Positions 1 to 12,454 of a stretch of 64,000 nucleotides of DNA are shown here, piece after piece (the stretch's first letter is position 1; the number at the start of each line of letters is the position of its first letter). The notes under the pieces were generated by a model, which had not been told where the DNA came from, did not search any database, and saw nothing but the letters and a program-made list of their open reading frames with translations. A program made the position numbers and the translations under genes. The stretch is from Cymbidium sinense (lineage: Eukaryota > Streptophyta > Magnoliopsida > Asparagales > Orchidaceae): contig CM038222.1 of the NCBI GenBank assembly GCA_021442155.1, positions 105,465,121 to 105,529,120 of the forward strand. Reading direction: 5' to 3'.

Positions 1-252
1 GTATATGCTCCTAACACTAATCCTGTAATAAGTGCAAGCAACCTGCCAAGTCGATGCGCTTCGACTTTGTGGACTCATGCAATTCTTTATACATATGTGC
101 TAATACATCTCCTCCCAATGAATATTTGTTGAATGAGTCAATATCTTCTAATAATGGTAGGTATTGCAAATGGACCTCCGACCCAGATGTGTCTGTTAGA
201 AGAAAACATCCAATAGTAAATAAAATGCAGGTTCTAAGGTGCATGATTGTTG
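1..252 (-). pseudogene. Plant mobile domain (PMD) gene fragment, cut by LTR copy A
   Basis: The minus strand from about 244 to 17 reads a stretch typical of the plant mobile domain: a GCFLL-TDTSG block, then VHLQYLPLLEDID, then LGGDVLAHMYKELHE and GCLHLLQ. PMD proteins (the MAIN/MAIL family and their transposon-borne relatives) are nuclear; host members act in silencing and genome maintenance, while transposon-borne copies have no settled role. Only about 75 codons are in the window and the frame hits a stop at its left edge, so this is a partial, broken copy. Its upstream side is cut at the start of the 7 kb LTR-like repeat at 253. The same block with the same cut recurs at 56,430-56,678. 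The PMD assignment is from remembered family motifs. Confidence 0.75.
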
Positions 253-1347
253 TGTTTCTTTTTCAAACTTTGAAATTTGAAAAAAAAATGTATAGTCGGG
301 ACACCACGTAGATCCGCAGATGTACTCATTAGGGTGATCGGGTGCGACATTGAGGAATGATATACTATCTTGAGAGACAGAATTCATCATCCTACAATGG
401 ACCTAATCACCTAATAAGAACTTCTAAGGACAATGGGTTTTGAATGTACCAGAGATCTTTCCCCTACTTTACATGAAAAAGTAAAGTAGGATTTATTTTA
501 AGCCAGGTTTGTTAAGTTCTCTATGAAGGCAAGCCCCCATAGTTAATTGCATCTTAAGGAATGAGATTCCTTAAGAATACTCTCGATTAAGTTAAATGAT
601 CATTGTCTCCAAAGATTTCAAAGATAGGACTATCAACAAATTGGTTATTTTTAGAAAAATCAAGTGGGATTGATCAAGATGAGAGAATTATTATCAAAAT
701 CAAAGGGAGATAAATAGGGGATGCTCATGATTCTAGGAAACCAAACGAGCATCCCAAACTATCCTATGGTTAGATTTTATATTTTTGAAATTGAGGAAAA
801 TTATATGTTTGAGTTGAATTTTTATTAGAAATCTAAGGCTTACAATTCCACAACACAAGATCATGGAAATGCTTAAGAGGTGAGAATTTATGCTTGTAGC
901 CCGCAAAGGGTAACAACAACCTCGGATCCAAAATCTAGGGAGATTTGGCGAGGGCCAAACCATGACCTAAATCTAAGGCAAAAATAGGTATATGATTTAT
1001 CTTCATAAGAGAGAATAAATCACACGACTGTTGGACTTACAATCACCTAGAGGTATCCGCCAACTAACTCATCCTAAGATTCTAATTACCTATAGGCAAG
1101 TCTTATGCTTTGCAAGATGGCTAAGCTGTTGTTTATTTAAAAAGGAGACTAAGTCCTTAAACACACTCCTTAAGAGACTAGATCATGAAAGGAATGAATA
1201 AATGATTTAGTCTATTACAAATTTTGTTAAGTTTTATTTTTCATTTTTGGACATTTTTATTTGGCACGGGCTATGAGATTTCATATGCCTAATACATGAG
1301 AAATTAATTATGGGCCAAAATTAGAAAGAAGGCGGTGTGTTTCCACC

Positions 1348-1458
1348 ATGGCTATCAATGGTCATGCCACTTTCTCTGGTAAAAGTGGAAGCCCTCCATT
1401 AGCAAGAGTGAAGCAATATATTTTTATGCATGATGTGCGACATACAACATCCAACTAA
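1348..1458 (+). other. Conserved 36-codon open frame in LTR copy A
   Basis: A short frame begins at an ATG in the context CCACCATGG and ends TSN-stop. The same frame is open with the same length in copy D (57,767-57,877, ending TSS-stop), and is present but interrupted by a stop in copy B (from 21,755). It reads against the direction of the retroelement. Shared residues include GSPPLARVKQYIFMHDVRHT. Amino acid changes between copies are common, so selection on a peptide is not shown. I do not recognise a family. Confidence 0.3.
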
Positions 1459-1827
1459 GGGGTTGCTAAATATTTTATTATCTTGATTTATGTCCTAGGC
1501 TTTAGGTGAGGTTATGAGTTGTTTAATTTAATTTTGAGTTGATTAATTGGATAGAAAATTTATTTTTCCCTAAGTGTAATATGTCGCATCTGAAATCATA
1601 ATCATCAAGCAATTAAGAAACTAGGATAATCATGTCATTTCTAACACACAAGCTAAACAAACATCAAATAATTTTATAAAGCTAGTGTAAAAGAATAAGA
1701 GGCGGATGTGGTCGGGTACCACCGCACAACCCGAAAAGAAATGTGAGTAGCCGAGCTCTACCATTATACAACCTGGATTATAAATGAATTATTACAATAA
1801 AAAAGGAATTCATCTTATGGGGGTCTT

Positions 1828-1893
1828 CATTCTTCATTTCTTCATTTCTTCTTTTCTTCATTTCTTTCTTTCTTCATTTCATGCTTTCTTCAT
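1828..1893. repeat. Pyrimidine (TTCTTCATTT) tract in copy A
   Basis: This is a pyrimidine-rich run made of TTC and TTTC words. It follows a conserved ATGGGGGTCTTCATTC phrase and recurs at the same place in copies B (about 22,228-22,287), C (about 32,098-32,205, longest) and D (about 58,238-58,313). It is a simple-sequence tract whose length varies between copies. Confidence 0.75.
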
Positions 1894-3065
1894 TTGACTT
1901 GGGATGTAGTTCACTCTAAGGGTTCACGTGGTACATAAGACATGGTCTTATAACTAATGTTCACCTTAATTTTCCCATAACATTCATTCCAAATCTTAAT
2001 TACAAAATTTACATTAAAATGGGAAAGATAAATCTAACTAAACCTGTAAAATAGAGATTAGCTAAACATACCACACAACCCAAGTAGTTATATGAATAAT
2101 TTGGACTTAGCACCCCACACAGGGGTAACCAAGTCCATCTGTCCTAATTTGGGTTATGCTTAGGGGTATAAGCAACCTGTATAGCAAAAGCATTTTATAC
2201 TTTTATTACAACACTCCTTAAGCACAATCTTTTGCAGAAGACATGTTTAGGCTAAGATCACCCTATCATCTAGCCTACGCACATGCACCCTAACATCTAG
2301 TCTAAAAACATTACATCACAAAATAAAATTAGGCATCAAATCATGCATCGCCCTAACATAGATCTAGAAATGGTGACTTAACCTAATGGGTGTGCCATTT
2401 AAGGCTTATTTGACATATCTTAGCTAAGCTTTAATGTTAGAATTTTTTAAGTGTGAAAGGTTCAATTTAAAGGGTGATTTTAGCTTAAGTGATTTAGTTG
2501 ATTTGTCAATTTTAGTTGATGATTTGATTTAGTTTGAATGAACTTACACTTAGTTACTAAATATTGTGAAGAAAAGAAAAGAGAAGAGAACTCTCTTTCA
2601 TCCCTACCTTAAGTAATTTTAAAGCTAGATTCATTAATGATTTTTCTTCAGTGAATATTTTATTATGTGTTTTAATTAACCCTAGGTTTAGATTTTCTCT
2701 AAATAGCCCTATTCAATAAGAAAGACATCTTAAGATTAGTTAAGGTGAATTACTATTACATAAAACAACCATTTATTTCTTTCCATCATGTATACTATGC
2801 ATATGAATAATTCTTAAGAATACCTATACATGCAATGCAAAGTTTAACACACCTTGATGATGAATGCTAAGAGATATAATTTGGAAATTTTTTATATTCC
2901 TTGAATGCATGTCTTTATTATGTAGAAAAGAGGGATTCTTTATCTATTAACATAATGCACATTCACATGTATAAAAGACATAAGTTAGTACGGTGCCATT
3001 ATTTTCTACACCAAGGACGTAAGGTATAAGACCTACTTGGGGTTACTTAAAGACTCGTAGCCTCA

Positions 3066-3217
3066 GGATGTCTAGACTAATATACCACTTTTTTTAAATA
3101 CATATAAATGTGCACAAAAGATCAAATTCATAAAGAATCATGCTAAAGATTTTTGTGTTTGATTTCGTTGTATAGTTTACATGTGTAATATGAAGATCTT
3201 TCTTAAGTCATAATATG
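3066..3217 (+). repeat. Left copy of a 152 bp direct duplication around the nested solo LTR
   Basis: This segment, from GGATGTCTAGACTAATATAC to CATAATATG, is part of the normal 7 kb LTR. It appears a second time at 5,424-5,575 on the far side of the nested insertion, with about ten scattered differences. Copies B, C and D have it only once. Confidence 0.85.
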
Positions 3218-5420
3218 TACTCACTATAGCACGGGTGAATTGGATTAAAAAATTTTAAAAGTTAAATCTTAAATTTAAAGTTTTAATAGAAAACTATTTT
3301 TTGATTTTATAATAACAAGATACAATTCTTAATGCAATAAAAATAAAAATACAGTAAATTAAAGAGAAACAATATGCACACAATTTTTACGTGATTCGGC
3401 CAAACTCCAAAACAGGCTTATGTCCATGCCTAGGCACCCATGGCTAGGAATTCACTAAATACAAAATAGCTTACAAATAGTACTCTCCTATAAGGGGTGA
3501 GTACAACCCCTACAATAATATGTACTCTCTTACAAAGGGGCGAGTACAACCCCAATATAAATTTTACAGCAAAAAAAAATATAAAATAATAAATTTTGAT
3601 AAAATAAATCTCTCACAAATATACCAAACTATCCAATTCAAAAAATGATCTCACAACTTAGAAATGATCACTTATAACTTAAAAATTTTGGCAAGATAAA
3701 ATGCTCACTTAATATTGATAAGAAATAATAAAATAAATATCTTAAAGTTATCTTACTAAGATGTTTATGTTATTACAATTTGGTAGACTAATATAAAAAT
3801 AATTTCAAAATAAATTCACAATATTCTTTTGCACAATAAAATAAATTTTAGCAATGAATAATTTATTATATTTTAACCAAAAAGATGCTTACAATTAATG
3901 CAAATGATCACAAAATACTTAAATAAAATTAGTATATGATAGATCTAAGTTAGTAAGCTTTAATTAAAAAAAAAGATATCTAGCAAATATGAAAATAATT
4001 TCATAATAAATTAATTTGAAATGCTTAAAATATACTTCTAAAATAGATCTAAGAATAAATGATCTTTCAAAATAAGACCAATGAAGAAATATTTCAAGAA
4101 ACCAAAAGGAATTTGTAGGAAGTTAAAAATTTCAATGAGTTGAAATAGATCTTACGAACTATCACAAGAGTTTTTTGCAAAAAAATGATTGAGAAACTTT
4201 GATGTGAAAAATAATGTCTAAAGACTAATCTACCAAAAATTATAAATTGGAAAGAATAAATAGATGGTGAAAATAGCATGAACAGCTAAACAAGGATTAA
4301 GATCAAGAAAATAAACTCAAGTAATTTGAGAAAGCTTACTTAGTTGAAGATGTTGAAGCTTCCACACTAAGGATTTGATCTTAAAATATTTGGAGAACAT
4401 TTGGAAGGAAAATCTAAGAAATTTTCTCTTAGATTTGCTTGAGGGATTTTGAATTTGAATGAGGAAAGCTTTCATGAAGAGAATGAGGGCTATATATAGG
4501 CAAGAAGGTCATTTTGAATTATTTCAAAATAATATATTATTTTATCATCATGTTATCATCTAATAATTTAATATTCAATAAAAATATAATTTATATTAAA
4601 TAAATATTAAATTGAACTAGCCAAAATTTGGCTATTCACATGGGCAAGTAAAAAATAATCAAATATTACTCTTAATATATTCAAAGCATGTAGCATGCAT
4701 TCATTATTAAAATCAGCTAATATTTGAAAAATTATAATAAATTCAATTTTAATCAAGTGTGGGTCATGTAACTTATCAAATTAAAGAAAAAAAATCCAAG
4801 GAATCCGTTGGAAATAAAATCACATATAAATTTCTTGATTATAAAATGACTTTGGCTAAAATACAAAATTTCATATATTTTTGTAAATATTGAAATATGA
4901 TATTTAAATATTATGATATAATTTATATATAATCATACATATGTTAGTTATTATATGTCCTTCAAATTAAATTAAAATATTTAATTATATTAAGTAAATG
5001 AAATAATTACACTTAATTATCATAATTTATTATCATTTATTATTTTGACAATTCAAATGCTATGTATGAAACATATAATTGAATGTTAATTAGATAGATA
5101 TTTATATAAATTAACCTCATTCAAATAATATGTTAAGTTCTGAGTAAATTGATTCATGTTAATGAACTCTATGAATTTCTAAGATAGTTATAAATGGATA
5201 TAACCTAAAATATTGTATCTTGACCTTCACATTATCCATTTTGATCTATCTTTCATTCTTCTACTCTTGTAATTTTCTCAAACATATTGTGAGATTTATT
5301 GGATATGTAATTAGCAATTGATATATCTAAAACACATAAAAATATTCATTAAAACATCCAAGCATTCATTTTTTATCATCAAAATTGATCGGATTGAACA
5401 TGAGGCTCATTAAGCCAACA
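3216..5420 (-). mobile_element. Solo LTR of a copia-like element nested in copy A
   Basis: This 2.2 kb block is absent from copies B and D. Read on the minus strand it begins TGTTGGCTTAATGAGCC and ends GTGAGTACA, the TG...CA form of an LTR. About 920 bases in, it has CCTATATATAGC, a good TATA box, followed by a CT-rich leader. Further on it has GGCCGAATCACGTAAAAATT, a motif often seen near the 3' end of plant copia LTRs. No coding sequence for gag or pol is present, so it is a solo LTR. It has no short 5 bp target duplication; instead 152 bp of host repeat is duplicated on both sides. Confidence 0.7.
4489..4500 (-). promoter_or_regulatory. TATA box of the nested solo LTR
   Basis: The minus strand reads CCTATATATAGC followed by a pyrimidine-rich leader (CCTCATTCTCTTCATG), which is the expected layout of an LTR core promoter. 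The position, about 920 bases after the LTR start, suits the U3/R junction. Activity is inferred only. Confidence 0.55.
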
Positions 5421-5423
5421 CTG

Positions 5424-5575
5424 GGATGTCCAGACTAATATACCACTTTTCTTAAATACATGTAAATGTGCACAAAAGATCAAATGGATAAAGAATCATG
5501 CAAAATATTTTTGTGCTTGATTTGGTTGTATAGTTTACATGTGTAATATGAAGATCCTTCTTAAGTCATAATATG
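5424..5575 (+). repeat. Right copy of the 152 bp direct duplication
   Basis: This is the second copy of the segment at 3,066-3,217. From here copy A resumes collinearity with B (about 23,400) and D (about 59,470). Confidence 0.85.
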
Positions 5576-8279
5576 AAAATGCTTAGGAATAGATTTAAGT
5601 GAGTATTAAGTTCTTTTCAAATGAACTATATACTTTGCAAATCCTATTCAAATCCATGTTAAGAGAAGAGAAGGAAATAACATAAAACACATCTTATGCT
5701 ATAATCACATGCAAGCTTATAAGTACTTATAAGTTGCATCACTTCATTCATAATCTTCGATTCATAGGTTAAAAAAATAATATTTGGTTTAATAGTGATA
5801 ATAGCCACTCATATTCTTAACTTTAGCCAAAACATGCAATTTGACATAAAAGGAAACATTTTATTTAATTAGTTTTTCAAAAGAAAGAAATGCATGATTT
5901 CATATGGCAAACAATATTTAGCATGCTTGGAAAGAAATAAGGGATGTAAGCACATAACTTCATTCACCCTAATTACTTCCTAAGGATAATCCTATAGAAT
6001 AAGATCATTTAAAATGAATCAAAATTCTTTAAGGAAATTTTTATTTTTTGGATTTGATTTGACTTAGAAAATGTGAAAAGAGTTTGTTGGTTCTAACCTA
6101 TCTCTCACATGTGCGACTTAGTTTAGTTTAATTTTGGAACAATTAGTTTGATTTTATGCTTTGTTTAGATTAATGTATATGTTAAATCCATTAATCACCC
6201 CTTACCTACACTAATTTAACATAATTAAATAAATCATTATGAGCCAATATATGATATGCAGCCATATGAAATTTAAATTAGCAATGCACCTAAGAAATAA
6301 AAGGGCCTAATGCAATTGGCTCACAATTATTTATTAATTAAGCTAAAGGGCTTAATTAAGTACTTTCATAACCATCCTAGACATGTAGTATGATTATGAT
6401 TTCCTTTGAAGTCTCTTAGGTTATTGAACACCTAAGAATCTACCCAAGATAAAGTGATTAAGTTCTGGAATAATTTGGTTTTAAGTTTGGTTAATTAAGA
6501 CATCTAATGAAGTGATTAAGTCATTAATTAATTTGCAAATTAATTAAGTCTTTATCCAAATGAAATAAACTTAGGGGAAAAGATTTGGAGAAGAAATTCT
6601 AATCTCATTCCCTAAGTCCAAACACTATTTCAAGATGATTAAAAAATTTAATTAATTAATTTATCATTATTTAATAGGTTAATTAATCATTTATTTAGTT
6701 AAGAGAGGGATTAAGGATGAAATAAGCAATTCCCCTAATTAATCCAACAATAAATTTCCAGAAAATCATGGGGAGGCGAGGCCATCCTACTAATCAACCC
6801 TAGGAAGTTTGGAATTAATTGTTGAAGTGATTAAAGAGTAATTAGCCTAATTATATTTCCAATAAAACACAAATTAAGTGAAAGTTACTATTCAAAATCA
6901 ATTAAACTTAATTTTATATTATTCTTCAATGAATTATACTTAAAATGAACTTGAGTTTGTATTTTTGGATTTTTCTATAATTAGTTATGAATTTTAGAAT
7001 TTCCATGATTAAAATTGGATTAATTAAGCTTAAACCTCTTAATCCCATCGGGCCACGTGGCGAGTGACGTGGCACACCGACATGGTGCACTTTCCATGTG
7101 GACGTGATGTTTGTCACATCTGCAGAAGCCGGCCGCCGGTTGCTTAAATTAGTGAGGGATGTATCATGATTAAATCACAACCGCCCCATTCAAATCACAT
7201 GGAATAGACAAGTGTGATTTGTCTCCTCCTAGGAGAGATGATGTCATCCATCAATCGTCGCTTGATCCAAGCTCACTCGAGCTCGGATGGAGCTCAAACT
7301 CACCCCACACCTTCGGGGAGGCACAAGTAATGAATCCAATGACCAAGATCTAATGGGATTACAATTCCCTTCACAAAGGATCAAGCAATTATTAACTTAA
7401 AATCAATTTTGAGCAATACATCGCCGGAGGCTATCACTGGCGCTTCCAATAGAGGAGGTAGCTTAGTCTAGTAGAGATGAAATCCTATTGATGATATCAA
7501 GCTGTGATTTGAACTGGATGGCTCGATTGACCAAGCTCCCCTTTAATGACAATCAGCTTTGATCGAAGTCCTCCTTCCCGTGGTTTGGTGACTTGGGAAA
7601 TAACTTGATTAAGCTTGACGAGGTGCCTTGATGGTGCTTACAAGTTTAATTTGGGTTTGGTGGAGAATTTGATGAGTTGGAATTGATTTGGATCTCCTCT
7701 ATTTCAGCTTGAGCAAAATCGAGAAGGAGAAAATGGGGAGAGCTCAAGAATGCTTGTAAAGGCTTGGAGAAGCTTGCTTTTAATTTATAGAGCTCAATCG
7801 AACTCAATGTTTATGATTTGAGTGGGAATGAGGGGGAGTATATCTCCCCCTCCTTGGATCAGACAATGAAGACTAAAAATGTCATTTTTTAATAGTTTCC
7901 AAAATTGATTGATCAGTTTGGGCTGTTAGACACTCCATGTGATTCATTTTAGGTAGTGGAGAGAAGGAGAGTGAGTGCCCATGTGCTAGGTGAGTGCATT
8001 GGTGATTCCAAGTGCTCAATTCCCATTGGAGGGGTCAGTTTGGCCTTGGGTTGGGTCAGATCTAATGGGTCATGTTCACCACCCTCCTTGGTATCCAAGT
8101 GAACCACTAGAAGGATGTCAAGTGGTCTTGAGAAAGAATATGACCAAATTCCAAGTAAATTTGGTCATAGGATACCCTTTGACTAAGGGATAAAGTGGTC
8201 ATTTGGCCTTGATTTTGATTTGGACAGATTTGAAATGATTCAAAAGTGGGTTGGTCCAAATTTTAAGTGATTTGGAGTT

Positions 8280-9300
8280 CATTTTATTTGAATTGATTCA
8301 ATTTGACCCATTTAGGTCAAGTTAGGTCAAATTGGGTTAGGTTGACCAATTGGTCAAATTGGGTCAAACTATTGGTTAGGTTAAGTTCAAATGGTCATTT
8401 GGAGCCTCTGGGTACCATTGGTTTGGTTTAATTTGGTTTAGATTTGATTTTGGTTCATTTAGGTCAAATGAGTCAAGTTGACTGATTTGACCCATTTGAC
8501 CCAATTGGGTTAGGTTAAGGGTTGGATTAGGCTTGGTTGATCATTTGAAATATTTTACAAGCTTTGGTTTCAGTCAATTTTAGTTTGGTTTTATTTCAAG
8601 TTGATTTGACCTTTTAAGTCAAGTTGAGTTCATAGTCAATTGGGTTGGGTTGGGTCTAGTTGGCCAATTGAAGCTTTAGTCAAGTTCAATAATCAATTTA
8701 GAATGAATTTGATCCATTTCTTGTAAAATGATTTAGTTAAGATCAAGATTTGAACAGTTTTAACTTTTTAGGTCAACTTGGGTCAACTTAGGTCAAGTGG
8801 CCAATTAGGCTTGGTTTAGCTTAATTGATGGCTTGGTCAAATTGGATCATTGATTATGAACTGATTTAGACCAATGGTTTCAATTAATTTAGAATGAATT
8901 TGACCCATTGGTGGATTTTGGTTAGTTTAGGTTTCATTTAGGCTAAGTGTTGACTTGGTCAAAGGCTAAGTTTGACTTGGTTTGATCTAATTTGAGTGAT
9001 TAATCATTCTATGATGATTGTTGCTCATAATGTGAGGCTTAGATGGGCTTAGTTCAATCCAATTTGGGATGGATTAGAATTTGGCTCAAAAAGGTGCTTT
9101 AGGTCACTTTGAGTCAAGTGAGCTTAAGTGGGTCAATTGGCTTGATCAAGGATTGATTGAACACACATATGGACTTATGATTGAAATATAAATCTAATTG
9201 CAAGTGATTTAGAGTCAAACAAGTTTTGATTCATTTGATAATTTCAAGTCAAAAGGTGAATATGGGTTTGACTTGGGTTAGTTTGATTTTGATTTGGATT
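8280..9300. promoter_or_regulatory. TTGAC-dense (W-box-like) part of the LTR, U3 side
   Basis: Dozens of GGTCAA/AGTCAA and TTGACC/TTGACT words occur on both strands, in phrases such as TTGGGTCAAATTGGGTTAGG. TTGAC[CT] is the core of the W-box bound by plant WRKY factors. On the minus-strand reading this part lies in the presumed U3 enhancer region. The same block is in B (about 26,290-27,070) and D (about 62,340-63,330). It may simply be a degenerate low-complexity repeat; function is inference. Confidence 0.4.
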
Positions 9301-9930
9301 GTAGTTTATGTTTATAGTTGGGCATGTGATTGAAGGAATGATTGTTTGAAGAGAAAATCCAATGGCTTGGATTAATTTGAGAATGATTTGGCTAAGTTCA
9401 AGGATTTGACTTGTGAGAGTATAAGTTGGATTTAAGTTTTATTTGGATTCGAGTTTAGAATTTAGTTTTGGTTATTTGAATTTATATTTGATTTATATTT
9501 GTGAATATAAATGAGAACTTAAATTGGTCATGAGAAAATATTTTGAGTTTGGAGTGATTTGGATTTGATTTGAGCTGAGTCCATAAGATGAAATCAAAAG
9601 GGCTTAGGAAAGGTTTTGGATTTGCAATTGATCATGGGTTTCAATTATTTGGTTTGGAATTGATTCATGATTTGAATTTTGGAATTGATTTATGATTTGA
9701 GAAAATTAATTGAATTGGAATTGATTTGAGATATAATTTGGAATTGATCAAGAGGGAAGGATTGGGTTGGGTTATAGCAAGAAAGTCCTCCTAATACGCT
9801 TAAGGCATAACCAATTCCTATGGCTAACTCTTCTAAGTTTCTAGGGTTAGGTTAAGTGTTCACCTAATCACTAGAAGTATCTTAAGACTAAGGAACTCTT
9901 AGTGTTTATAGGAGTTCTTATGTCTAGGAT

Positions 9931-10430
9931 GGAGAAGTTGAAATCTCACACCAAAAATGAGGTCAACAAAGGGTGTCCAATAGGTGTGGTGTGACTGACT
10001 AGGCATACCACACGTATTGGTGTTGATCCAGATGATCAATAATGCTGAATGATCTCAAGCCCTAATAGAAATGATCTACTCGTAAGCCCGAGGTGCAGAA
10101 GGAATCAAGATTTTAGTGCAATGCGACTCTACTTATGTCAAAAACATAAGAGAGCAGAGGGGGAATCCACTAGGGATTGAGTATGTGAGCCTTCCACTAG
10201 GAGAAAAGACTCAAGTCATCCATTAGGGGATAATAGGTTGTGAAATCTATCGAGAGATTAGAATTTGGAATCCATTGAGGATAAAAGATGTGAACCTTTC
10301 AGTAGGGGAATGGGTTTGGGTTGGACTAAATTGACTACACTAGGGAGATTGGAAAGGTTTTTCATCTAATTGAGGAAGCTGATTGATCTGATTTGTTTGA
10401 TTGGACTCTACTGGGGAAGTTGATTGATTT
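9931..10430 (-). other. Spacer between 3' LTR and the internal repeats
   Basis: This is non-coding sequence with short phrases such as ATCCACTAGGGATTGAG and CCATTAGGGGATAATAGG that recur loosely. A small inverted repeat (TGTGGTGTG against CATACCACA) lies near 9,990-10,015. A clear polypurine tract next to the LTR was not found. Confidence 0.4.
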
Positions 10431-12400
10431 TATTTCAAATTTTAAATTTTTGGAATTTTGAGATGGACCTTATCGATTTGCGATGGATCGCACTAAGTAA
10501 GGGTCATGTTGACCTTGACCTACTTCAAATTTACCAATCCAAAGGGGTTGTCTACCAACAACATAGTAGGACTATCCAACCAGAGGGGTTACCTTTCACT
10601 ATGCAATAGCTGTACTTAGGAAGAAAGCATAGTATACTTTCATCCTCTAAAGTAGGGATCAGTTGCTAGTGTGATCTATTGGCGAGGGAATGGATTAGAC
10701 CCAACCTTAGGCTGACTACTGAGTGAATGCTACTGGAGACTTAAATCAGCTCAAAGATAGTCAAAATCAATTCATTTTTAATTGTATTTGATGGATCCCA
10801 TTGGTTTGTGATGGACAGCTGGTAGGCCATGTCATCCTTGCCTACTTTAGATTTAATTTCCAAAGGGTAGTCTACCAACCACATGGTAAGACTATCCAAC
10901 CAAATAGGTTTCGTGTTTTATACTAAGAAGAAAGCATAGACTTACATCCTCCAAATTAGGGATCGGATCGACAGGGAACATTCAACCTAACCTTAGGGCG
11001 ACTACTGAGTGAATGCCACTGGGGACTTAAATCAGTTCAAAGATAGTCAAAATTAATTTCATTTTTTTAATTGTCTTGATGGATCCGTTAGTTTATGATG
11101 GACGCGAGAAGGGGCGGCCCTTAGTCTACCAGATTTAGATCAAAGGTGTAGCTTCCCACCAAGGGAAAACTATCCAAACAAAGGGGTGTCTTTTGGTTTG
11201 TAGCTGCTAGTTTAGGGAAGAAAGCATGGGGACTCACATCTTTCCTGAATAAAAGATCATTAGGGAGACATATTAGTGAGGTATCATGTCAACGTGACCT
11301 AAGGCTGCCCATCAGTTTGCGATATTCATGCTAGAAAGAATGCATAGTAAACTTATATCTTCTAAAGTGAAATGACTACTAGGGCAACCTGTTTATGGCA
11401 AAATAGATTAAACCCAACCTAAGGGTGACTACGGAGAGACTTATCTCAACTCAAGCATAGTCAGCCAATTCCTGTAGGAAGTTTTGCTGACACTACCCTA
11501 AAGATAGGATGCCTGCTTGGGAAAGGGGCCGCTGCAAGCTTGAATTCCTAATCCACAAGTGAATAAATTTGTTTATTTTATTTGTTTATTTATTTATCGT
11601 AGACCCTGTTGGTTTGCGAGGGGTCATACTGAGAAGGAGCTTATATCAGCCTAGACCTATCTAAAATTTACTAGTCCAAAAGAGAATATGTGCATCTGCT
11701 GAACAAATTCTCCAACCACAGGGGTGGCTACTAGGAAAGGGGGACTGTCCAATCCAAAAGTAATACGGGTAGTGTCTAAATGGGGTCATAAAGGACATGA
11801 TCCAAGTAGAGTGCCCACAGGAGAGGGGCCACTAAGGGCTTTATCCAAAACCATGGTGAAGATGACATCTATATGTATTCGATGTCCAACTCAAGGAGAA
11901 AGAACGGGGACTCACCGCCAAGAGTGTGTATCCATGGGTGAGTCCACAACACAAACAACATCATCAACCTAAAGTGCCATCGATCAATCATTTAGAAGAA
12001 AGCATGGGACTCACATCCTCCTAAAATTGGATTGTCGATAGTCTATCTTCAGCTTGATAAGTGCTATCAAAGCTAGGGCGACTACTGGGTGAATACCACT
12101 AGGGGACTTATATCAACTCAAAAATAGTCGAGAGGAAAGGAGCCACTAGGGGACTTATCCTAAACCTCATATACTCGACCTAATCAGCATGATGGATAGT
12201 CCAAGAAGAAGGCGTATAGACTTACATCTTCTTAAGCAAAGTCAACATGAGGTAGCTTACTGGCTACGCAAAGAGTCCTACCAAACTAACAAGGTGCTCA
12301 TTGGTTTGCAATGGTCAAGCCAGGAAGAAAGCATGGGGACTCACATCTTCCAAACAATTGACCACTAGGGTGACACACTAACAAGGTAGTGTGTTAGCCC
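10430..12400. repeat. Degenerate tandem repeats of about 300-325 bp, 3' of pol
   Basis: Units begin near 10,440, 10,765, 11,065 and 11,590 and degrade after that. Each carries, in order, a GATGGATC...TTTG(C/T)GATGGA phrase, CTACCAACCACAT-like text, GAAGAAAGCATAG..CTTACATCCTCC, and GACTACTGAGTGAATGC followed by CTTA(A/T)ATCAGCTCAAAGATAGTC. The unit phrase returns at about 12,080. Such repeats between pol and the 3' LTR are common in Tat/Ogre-type elements. The short open frames here are chance. Confidence 0.7.
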
Positions 12401-12454
12401 GAGCTAGACTAGCTAATGAGTGAGTTCCACAGGGGCTTGCTCCTACAGGATGCC

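Larger units (their letters stand above)
253..9930 (-). repeat. LTR-like copy A (3' LTR of the giant element)
   Basis: Copy A starts at a TG just left of a conserved TTTTTCAAACTTTGAA block and matches copies B (20,675) and D (56,679) in order throughout. In a 60-base stretch near position 560, A differs from B and from D at about five or six positions by eye. Copy A still matches D at the last base of the window (A about 9,930), so the true LTR end may be slightly further right. Internal landmarks shared by all copies are a pyrimidine tract (about 1,828-1,893), the phrase CAGACTAATATACCAC, a GGGCCACGTGG segment near 7,050 and a TTGAC-rich part after 8,280. No long open frame lies in it. The retroelement reads on the minus strand, so U3 would be at the right end. 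Confidence 0.7.

Noticed and set aside
7990..8193. 67-codon plus-strand frame in copy A, with partial counterparts in B and D
   Set aside because: Stops and frame breaks occur at the same place in the other copies, and it lies in non-coding LTR sequence.
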